Positions 55,906 through 64,000 of a stretch of DNA of 64,000 bases are shown one piece after another (the stretch's first letter is position 1; every line of letters starts with the position of its first letter). Origin of the DNA: Branchiostoma belcheri (Eukaryota > Chordata > Leptocardii > Amphioxiformes > Branchiostomatidae); assembly GCF_001625305.1 (NCBI RefSeq), contig NW_017803856.1, positions 114,188 to 178,187 on the forward strand, written 5' to 3'. Below the pieces are notes generated by a model. The model did no database searches, was not told where the DNA came from, and was given only the letters and a program-made list of their open reading frames with translations. The position numbers were made by a program, and so were the translations under genes.

Positions 55906-57419
55906 CTGTAGTGACGTGATAGTTCTCTACAACACAGGCCACATAGATCTTCAGTCCTGTGTCATTGGTACCAGCCTGGTCATCACGTCTACCCTTCGCC
56001 ACAGACTCTGAAGTATTCAAGATAAAAACACGAGTTAGTAGCAGTATTACCCTGTACCGTTAAGAGTTACACTTGAAATGGCTTCAAACCATCTGTGTAA
56101 TGCTTTTGAATTTCATGTCATCAAACAGAAGCTCAAGTGCTAGAAATATTATATATTTAGCCTGTGTCAAAACAAAATGAGTACCTTTGTCGCCTGTTAC
56201 ATGGTAGGTCTGGTTGACACAACCCCAATAGATAGTACGTCCACCATTACTGTGCTCGGGTCCGTCCACTTGTGTGGGTGACATGTAATGTTGGCTTATA
56301 ACTGCGACATAAACATTGGTGTACAAGCAAGACAACATACATTGTTTATGGTTGACATCCAAACCTTCCCACATGAAATTTTACGTTTACCACTGACTCA
56401 CCTCAGTGGTAACTCTACCTGCTGCCTATTGTGGGACACAAAGGTCTTTATTTACGCAGTAAAGCATTCAGTACGGCCACAGGTTATTCTCGTACCAAGC
56501 TTGCCCTTAACTTTTCTCTCTTTCCGCTTGTAACCTATTTTAGCTTTGGTCGTTTTATATCAGAGTTACACGTTTAAATACACAATAGTTTCACGTAGTT
56601 TGTTAAGGCGCTAAATGTTGTGGCAATTACTTGTTTGTTACACGAATACACAGTAAGCACTCAGTCATTCAGACTCAAATGAAACATGCCTTATTGAGTA
56701 TTTACGTACAACAGACAGCCATGGAGGCAATGGCTTGTACTTAGCGCGACCAACCTGATGTCAGGCTAGCTTTTCTCCCATTCAGTTTAATGGTCATCGT
56801 TGGTCAATTTAATATCAACGTTACACATACACAGAGTACTTTTACGGATTTTGTTAAGTTAAACATTGTGGTCATTACTTATTCCTGACACAAATGAACA
56901 GTGAACACACGACTTAAGACGACCTCGTCAAAACTGAAGATCGTGCACTCAAGTGAATTCAATGGCTTCATACGTCTTCTTCAAGATATAATCATACCTA
57001 CATGCTACTGTATATTTTTTCAATGTGAGCAACCTCTATATGACATGTTAACATTGACCGGTTAACATGTGATAGTTGAAAATGCTTCTGCTCTTCCGAT
57101 ATTATCGATCAAGCTTGGAAAAAATGAGTCGCATGACAAAAATATTTCAGGCAGCAATATTTAGTTGGAGGATCATGTCATAAAGACTCCAGTTTGTAAT
57201 AATCACATCAAGTAAATGGTCCTTGACATCCTAATGACGGGTAGTGAAATTCTACCACTGCCTCCGGGATTGAAACTCGAAGAAGAGGTCCCTATATATA
57301 CGTGTAGACATGTGCATAGAAACAAACTTACCTGTCTTAGGCTTGGTGTTCAGCCTCTTGTAGTTTTTATAAATGTCCCAGAGTTGTATCCCGAGTCGAA
57401 TGATTCGCAAAAAACTCAT
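55906..57419 (-). pseudogene. Decayed block C copy of the three-exon IYxxCV/YHVT gene
   Basis: Exon 1 (57419-57332) keeps its ATG and GTAAG donor with one amino-acid change. Exon 2 (about 56277-56185) has lost about 36 bp that included its acceptor and first codons. Exon 3 (56007 leftwards) keeps its acceptor, but the TGA stop of the block B copy is TGG here, so the frame runs into a C/G homopolymer and ACA/TTG repeats. Splicing of a normal mRNA is unlikely. Confidence 0.6.
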
Positions 57420-59158
57420 GCTGTAGCCCACTACCGTACCCGCTCCCTGCCTCGATAAAAAGTAGTAGTTGTACTGTGACTAGTATTGTGACGGAAGGTG
57501 ATCGGAGTAACTTTTGTCTGGCACTACGAGTGTTACACAGAGTGGGCGGAGTTAGGGGAGTCTATCATGCAGGGGTACATACAATCACATTGTTGTGGTT
57601 CCAGGCATTTGGAAAAGGTTTTCAAATACATTTGTCATAAAAAAAGTTATAAAAACAGTCGTCAAATTGAAATTGATAATTCATGATATGCGTCGCAGGA
57701 TTAAGTCATTTACATTCATCCAACAAAATTTTAGCCACCCTTTCCGAATTAAGAAAGCGGTACGACCGTAGTACGATCAATAGGTCATTAGAATAGGGGA
57801 AGTCCCTTGAAGTACAAACCAATCCTCCCAGCATGGCTGTTGTATGTCATTCCCAGCCTCAAGCATAGCTATTGTACACAACTACACAGGCTCAAAACTA
57901 AGCGCGGTGAAAAGATCATGTTTACACTCTTACTAAGGAAGGTTTCACTGCTACATGTATGGAGTGAGGTATAATAGCTTGATGTCATCACTGTTATTTG
58001 CCCAATGCCAAGTAAGAGAAGTGCAAGACGTGGTGTTTAGGGCTTGTCATGTTGAATAGTGGCGGAGAGAAGTATGTGGATATAAATGGTTTACCTCTAT
58101 TGCCTCATGGGTGGCACAATAGCACCAGTGGGTATAGACTTCAGGTACATGGCACGTATAGAAATACTGGACGGAAACATCAGATTGACTTTGACAAGTT
58201 ATCATTCCAACAAAATGTCCTTTGAAATATCTGCAAAGAAATGGTTTGGTTTGAAATAATACGTTAAACTTTGCTTCCCCTTTGCTGAGACTTAAAGTTA
58301 GGACAAAAAGTCAGCAATATTTATCAGAATTCTGACTGTTCCAATAGGTCACTTAGAGAACTTTTTTTATCGCACTTGAGAATCTTACACATTCGGACGA
58401 AACATGACATGCCATCATTGAACCTAGTCGCAACAAGCAGGTGAGAGTACTGCTTGTACAAAAGGAATCCTCCCAGTATTGATGTTGTACAAATGTCAGC
58501 TGGCTCATGACGTAGCTATTGTACACATCGAGCATTGTACGGAGGGGAAACACAGTACGCATGTTATGTGACACACACTCGGTGGCAAAGAACACCTTAA
58601 CTTCATGGTACAAACACAACCCTCTTAGCACGGATGTTGTACATGATTCCTAGCCTCTAAATGTAACAATTCGTAACAAAACGCACAGAACGAACTTGGT
58701 CCGGAGAGTAGACACAGTATAAAGGTTAATATATGTTTACACACACTCGATGTAAAAGAAGTCACAACTTGTTTAATGGGTCAATATTTTCTGTATCAGT
58801 ATAACCGGTATAACCGCTCTTCGGCGTAACACACCAGCTTCTGTATATGTATAGCTTGTATAACCGCCCTTAGGCGTAACACACCAGCTTCTGTATTTGT
58901 ATAGCCGGTACAATCGCCCTTTGGTAAAACACCAGCTTTGCAAGCATGTGGCGTTAGTCATACGATGTGATCTGGTCTACTATTTCCATACAAGATTGTG
59001 CGACAAACACAAAATGCTGAACGGTTCACAGCGCCGCGCTACAAAACGCCAAGTCACAGGGGAAGTCCCTGCATGTACAAACCCAACCCTCCCAGCATGA
59101 CTGTTGTACATCATTCCGTCCTAGGCTCAAAACGTATCTCTTGTATACAACTCCGCAG

Positions 59159-59723
59159 GTTTGAGAGTAGGCTCGGTGAAGAAATGTTAACACAGTTCAA
59201 AAGAAGGGTTCACCGTTTAGCCGAGCAGTATGATAGCATGATGTCATCACTGTTGTTTGCCCAATGTCAGGTAAGAGGTGCATGGCGTTGTGTTTGGGGG
59301 TACTCTGCCTGTCTGGTAATACACAAACTATGAATCCTCTATAACTTGCCATCCCCTGCGACTTCATAGCTCACAAAAACACCAGGTCCAGGTAACAGTG
59401 TGGTCGAGCAACGCTGTCTACTGACACTTGTGTCACGTGGAAGGCGAGGAAGAAGCCTGCGCTCATTTGTGTACAATGTCTACTCACTGGTTTCAGGAAA
59501 TAGAGGACAACAAAAAGCGACAACTCCACCATCTCAGGTAAAGCGTTGCTAAAGACAGCAAACAACTGCTGCAAGTATGATAGAGAATCTCACATAAACG
59601 CAGACTACACTTTAGGGAGTAGATTTTGTTCTTCAGTTTCTCTTACTGAAACGTCTCGCTACAGAGTCGCGGTTTGCACCAGGGCAGAGGAAGAAAGGAA
59701 CCAGAGGAACCGGCGTGTTCAAG
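59159..59723 (+). CDS. Candidate coiled-coil exons (partial gene, block C copy)
   Basis: Three exon-like segments with matching phases: 59159-59270 (CCGCAG acceptor, CAG|GTAAGA donor), 59497-59537 (GTTTCAG acceptor, CTCAG|GTAAAG) and 59683-59723 (CACCAG acceptor, CAAG|GTCAAC). The product is strongly helical and charged: LGEEMLTQFKRRVHRLAEQYD, SLLFAQCQ, EIEDNKKRQLHHLR, AEEERNQRNRRVQ. No start or stop exon was found, and the block B copy is broken. This could be a fragment of a decayed gene or a few exons of a larger one. Low certainty. Confidence 0.33.
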
Positions 59724-59859
59724 GTCAACTACAACCAGGAGCGGAAACAAACTGGAGTTGAAGAGAGTATAAGAAAGTTCTGTAGTATTTGGCAAGATTA
59801 TGCATTGCCAAAAGGTCTACAATGCCTCGCAAGGTGAGAGACGACAGCAGTGGCCGGAC

Positions 59860-59905
59860 ATGTATGTATGTATGTAATATGTATGTATGTATGTATGTAT
59901 GTATC
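59860..59905 (+). repeat. ATGT microsatellite
   Basis: About ten ATGT units with one interruption; block B has three units at the matching site (41140-41155). Confidence 0.85.
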
Positions 59906-60224
59906 TCGGGTGTTTTGGCGGAGAAAGCTGCAGCATCCATCCTGTAGCTTTAGCTTGGTGTTGCAAAAAAATAATAACGACCATCCGAATGTTAAAGAGA
60001 AAAACTGCTAAAATATTTGCAACTGCTAATTAATCATTCACGTAATGCTGTATAAGCTAGACTAAGATAATATGACGGAAGTTGTACGAAAATTAAAAAA
60101 ATAATGTAAAAGTCTTGTTTGAGATCAATACATAGAGATAAACAATTAAATTAGTCCTGACATTTAAAAAAATGTTAGGACTAATTCAATGTGTGAGTTC
60201 TGGGCCTATGTATTACGTTAGGTT

Positions 60225-60585
60225 AACAACCATCTAAGATATACACGATATATAAGGTTAACAATCATCTAAGATATACCCGTCCCACAATAACCACAGC
60301 CAATATACCGGCAAATCGTCCTGAGGTCATTCACCCCGTTACTACGGAGTGCGTCATCGCGAGCGCTATGAATCATGGGAGACCTACCGAAGTTTATTTG
60401 ACCTTCTCACCTGCGGACGTAACGGACCAGCTCTGTCTTCAAGACGCCGTGAGAACTCACCTGTACGTCTTGTGTCGTCAGAACTAACAGCCTCCGGTTC
60501 CTGGACAGTCCAAGAGCCCTGCAGAGACCTTAAAGACCGGGAAAAGGTCGTCAGACTCTCCCAAGACACTTCTGGAAAAGCTCAG
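60225..60585 (+). promoter_or_regulatory. Promoter-like region and non-coding exon of gene D
   Basis: Matches the promoters of A, B and C and keeps the CAG|GTAAAC donor at 60585. The CRE at 60473-60480 reads TGTCGTCA, one base off the TGACGTCA present in the other three. Confidence 0.55.
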
Positions 60586-61009
60586 GTAAACCCGGAAGTC
60601 ACAGGTGTATAACGGTGCACCTGCCAGATGTAGCGGCGCTGAAAGTACAAAAACTAAAGAAACTTTTACCACAGTCCTTTAGTCACAGATAAACTGTTGA
60701 TGTTGAATGAATTAGAAAGTATTGACGCTATGTATGTATGGCTTTGAAATTATCGCTCCTTTGTTGGTACATTTTAATCTACAGTGTTCGGAAACGCTTT
60801 AGAGGCCATGCTTGTAAATCAGTTTTATACTGAGCGCGCTGTACATGATGCTCGGTCTGTTCCACTACCATAATATTGTTTAGGGAGAGAAATGATATAT
60901 TTGTGAGTCTGTGTTTGCGCTACAGGAAGGCACTAGATCCATCTAGTCTTAGTTACGACAGGTGTCACTAGGCAGGTGGTGTGTATCTATCTGTAGGGTC
61001 AGACCAGGC

Positions 61010-61114
61010 ATGGACGGAAGGGAACAGGAGAACATGGAGGAAGACGAGGAGTCCGGGTCAGAGGATTCGGGGTCTGAAGAGTCGAGTTCGGAGGACAATG
61101 AGGAAGACGAGAAG
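61010..61114 (+). pseudogene. Gene D: orphan first coding exon of a fourth array member
   Basis: ATG at 61010 and 35 codons ([20 protein letters not shown]...) with a GAGAAG|GTAGAG donor; acceptor of the exon at 60925. Homology to blocks B and C stops near 61271, 150 bp into the intron. No ankyrin, homeodomain-like or HMG exons follow within the window. The copy is truncated, unless the join at 61271 is an assembly error. Confidence 0.7.
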
Positions 61115-61454
61115 GTAGAGTAAAGAATACATTATAAAAAGAGTAGTGATGTTACACACGGACAAGCCCCACAGTACATATGGTGGTGTATATCTGTAAC
61201 AGGCCTTTTCCTCTAGCCTGATGTAGATGGTCCGCCCACCGTAAGGTGGCCTCCTTGCGACAGGACAGCTCAATTGTCTTTTTTGGCGACGCCTCAGGGG
61301 GGAGCCTAATGGCACAGTATTGTGTGTAGTTTGCAAGAATTCTAGGGATTGCACAGGCATTTTTTTCCACAGGCATGGCATGTCTACAGGCATGTTGATG
61401 GCACACTTTTATGGACACATTCCTACGTAGTCCTAAATTCTTGCCCACATACCC

Positions 61455-61590
61455 ACATGTCTTTCAAGTGGAAGTTTTACATTCTTCCCACATTTCTTCC
61501 CACATGCCTTCCAAGTGGATGTCTTAGCATTCCAAGTGGAAGTCCTACATTCTTGCTCACATTCCTGTCCCAAATGCATTCCAAGTGAAT
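61455..61590 (+). repeat. CTTCCAAGTGGAAGT repeat, copy 1
   Basis: Units with the self-complementary core TTCCAAGTGGAA and spacers TTTTACATTCTT/CCCACATGCC. The flank GAACTACAAACTCCTAAAAC and then ATTTTAGAATTACTTCTGTG recurs after copy 2. Confidence 0.8.
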
Positions 61591-63384
61591 GAACTACAAA
61601 CTCCTAAAACATTTTAGAATTACTTCTGTGAGTACAGTCGATAGTGATCAGATGTGCTGTTGTAGTACCAGGTAGCCGCTTGTGTTGAGTGTCTGTTGGA
61701 TAAGTAAGTTTGCCATATACATTATCTATGTCTAGTTGTCAAGGTCGTGATTTGGAGTTAGTTTTTTTTTAAGTTGCCAACACTAGTCAAAGAAGTTGCC
61801 AACACTAGTCAAAGTGTGTGTTGTTTTAGGATCTGTTATGACAATAGACAATAACATTTTAAGGAGGGCCCCGCATGCCCATTTTCCGTAGAGTGTAATT
61901 GACTGTTTTAATTCTACGACTGTAACCGGACCAATCTATTAACGCGTGTCCTGGATGGTAAGTTTGCCATGTTCAATGATGAATCCTATGATGAATTCTA
62001 CGTAAGTCAGCACAAGACATAGACTTTAATAAATGTATCTTAAATGTTAATATAATTTATAGAGACCATGCGCGTTTTTTGTGTAAATACTACTCTACTG
62101 GAATTTGGAAAATGACCCACGCTGTCTTTCCATCAAGCTTCTATTGAGTCGCATGGTTGGGATACATTCAAGTTGATATTTATGAGTTCAAAAAAATCGG
62201 CGAGTACAATATTATCATGTGACCCGTTTCTAGCAAACTAGCGCATATGAAGCTTGCGTTGTGTATAGACTATTACACATATTAGATGTTTTGTGCTACC
62301 GTTTTACAAGAAGTTCTAAATATAACAACTCTTCATGAATGGAAAGGATTGTTCATATAAATTTCTATTTCATTACAAATTCAAACTGTTGACACGGAGA
62401 TCAGTTAGCTAGGATAGGCTAGGTATATCGCGAAGTTAACTCCTCACGAACATAAATGCACTTACATATATGTTGTACACATCAGAGGTTGACATTGATA
62501 GGTTGTTGACGTTGGTTGGCATAACCAAATATATTGACTAGATCAATTTTGTTATAGGACAATGTAGAAGTACACATGTATTTTAGAGTTTTTTTGTGCA
62601 TGCAGTCCTAAGTATGCCGTAAAATTAATCATGTATGATATATGACAATACATCTGCATACTATCTACACCAGAGAGAGATTTGTACTTCTGTAAGACCA
62701 TCGACACAGGTGTTTTATACGGCTTTATTTAGCCTTAAATGGATTTCCTGTTACATTACCTTAAGTTTGCCTGGCCATAGGAAGCTTGCGGAAGGCCTCC
62801 GGTTAGAAAAAATACCACCCAAAAACGACAACTGCAAGGGGTCATTCTGCCATGTGATGACTTCTTGAAAACTAGTTGTAGAAGGGAAACCTTTTTTTCA
62901 GGCCCAAGATCATCAGTTTTGGCTTGCACAATAATTCCTCTCCGGCTGTCACACAGTCCTATGTGAACTATTTCCGCCCAGAACGTTGGTCCTCTGCGTG
63001 CCCAGTTCCATTTTCTTAGCCACCTCAGCAATATATCCTGTAACTGTCAAGTCCAGTCCGTGAAACGCGGGTGGTCGTCTTTAAATTGTAGGTTACTCAG
63101 ATGCGTTGTTGCCATTTACGATTTAAGCGCTTAGTGGTGGTGTGGTTTCTCCTGATGAGAACAACGACGTTTCATTCGGGAGCTGTTCGATTTGGAACAA
63201 CGTGGAATTTGTACAATGCCTGCCCTTCGTCATGCGCTGAAAACCGGTGGGACATATAGTGGTATGGTTAATATGCCTGCATTCTTAACATGCGCTGTAA
63301 ACCCTAGGGATTTGTGGCATGTCGTCAATGCCTGTCTGCACATGCGCTGAAGTCTTATGGATGTCCTACTTTCTGGCCCTTATT

Positions 63385-63600
63385 CCCACATGTCTTCCAA
63401 GTGGATGTTTTACATTCTTGCCATTCCCACATGCCTTCCAAGTGGAAGTTTCACATTCTTGCTTCCATGCATTCGCACATGCCTTACAACATTCCTTCCA
63501 AGTGGAAGTCTTCAAGCCTTCCAAGTGGAAGTCCTACATTTTTGCTCACATTCCTTTCCCACATGCCTTCCAGGTGAATAAACTACAACCTCTAAAGACA
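63385..63600 (+). repeat. CTTCCAAGTGGAAGT repeat, copy 2
   Basis: Six or seven units of the same family as at 61455, in the same orientation about 1.9 kb away, so the two form a larger direct repeat. Confidence 0.8.
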
Positions 63601-63964
63601 TTTTAGAATTACTTCTGTGAGTAAAGTCGATCACATTGTGAATCTGAACATGTTGGGGAAATGCTGAGAAGGAGACTTACAGATATGCACTGATGATGTC
63701 TTCGAAGCTTCTACAGTTTTCAAAAGGGAAGTCAAACCTTTCAGACATAGTTTTAGACATAGCTACAATTTTAGACAACTACCTTTCATCATGTAGATTT
63801 TAGTTATTTTATATACTGTTCTTCAATGTCCTTTTATGTTTGTAACTGACAATTAGCCTCTGGGCATGAATTTGCAATAAACTTCTCAATTATTATAATA
63901 GAAGAGAAAGATATCATAATAATAGTACCTGTTTAAATGCAGCAGAGCTCAGAAGACTGTCGGT

Positions 63965-64000
63965 ACAGATTCACAAGAATTTTTAGTCTTGTGAATCTGT
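63965..64000. repeat. Perfect 14-bp-arm inverted repeat at the window edge
   Basis: ACAGATTCACAAGA (63965-63978) and TCTTGTGAATCTGT (63987-64000) with an 8-base loop. It may continue past the end of the window. Confidence 0.85.

Larger units (their letters stand above)
61271..64000. other. Repeat-rich end region without a supported gene
   Basis: Contains CTTCCAAGTGGAAGT-type tandem repeats at 61455-61590 and 63385-63600 with shared flanks (ACATTTTAGAATTACTTCTGTGAGTA), and a degenerate repeat of about 60-75 bp around 63210-63355 (ATGCCTG...CATGCGCTGAA, three copies). Otherwise AT-rich sequence with no exon pair. Confidence 0.55.

Noticed and set aside
62756..63031. 91-aa minus-strand ORF and an overlapping exon-like stretch (TGYIAEVAKKMELGT)
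   Set aside because: No consistent splice pair or recognisable product; kept only as a possibility.

Overview
The window is eukaryotic: multi-exon genes with GT-AG introns, many interspersed repeats and no prokaryotic gene organisation. The mix of ankyrin-repeat genes, transposase-derived genes and LINE, MITE and Ty3-type fragments resembles an invertebrate deuterostome, most likely a lancelet (Branchiostoma). That assignment is a judgement from gene and repeat style, not a search. Positions 1-59 are an assembly gap and a lone N sits at 818. Gene models below were built by hand from splice sites and codon phase; every junction listed keeps frame.

Layout. (1) 189-7504, + strand: a partial upstream duplicate, then a 13-exon transposase-derived gene (about 1,354 aa) behind a promoter with three CCAAT boxes and a CRE-like site. 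(2) 7.6-14.1 kb: two hairpin-type minisatellites, a U6 snRNA-like sequence (- strand) with a changed 3' end, two large palindromes and LINE fragments. (3) 14.1-24.2 kb: gene A, an ankyrin + homeodomain-like protein ending in a full GT4-type glycosyltransferase domain. (4) 25.1-26.9 kb: a TTAA-flanked DNA element, then a CpG-rich minus-strand first exon encoding a signal peptide. (5) 27.2-61.3 kb: a tandem array of a block of about 14 kb. Blocks B (27.2-41.06 kb) and C (41.06-59.8 kb) are complete; D (59.8-61.27 kb) keeps only the promoter and first coding exon. Block C is longer mainly because of a Ty3-type retroelement fragment (46.3-50.4 kb) and another interspersed repeat, both in one intron. 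(6) 61.3-64.0 kb: repeats, no supported gene.

Genes A, B and C share promoter, acidic N-terminus, ankyrin exons and a homeodomain-like motif, but have different 3' halves. B and C continue into an HMG box, a helical region and a Ser/Thr/Pro-rich tail. A has a decayed HMG start and, through a phase-1 intron at the same place, a basic linker exon and a GT4 glycosyltransferase. B and C look like DNA-binding proteins with ankyrin interaction surfaces; A looks like a new chimera made by exon replacement. Each complete block also carries a small minus-strand three-exon gene (intact in B, decayed in C) and a set of candidate coiled-coil exons (open in C, broken in B).
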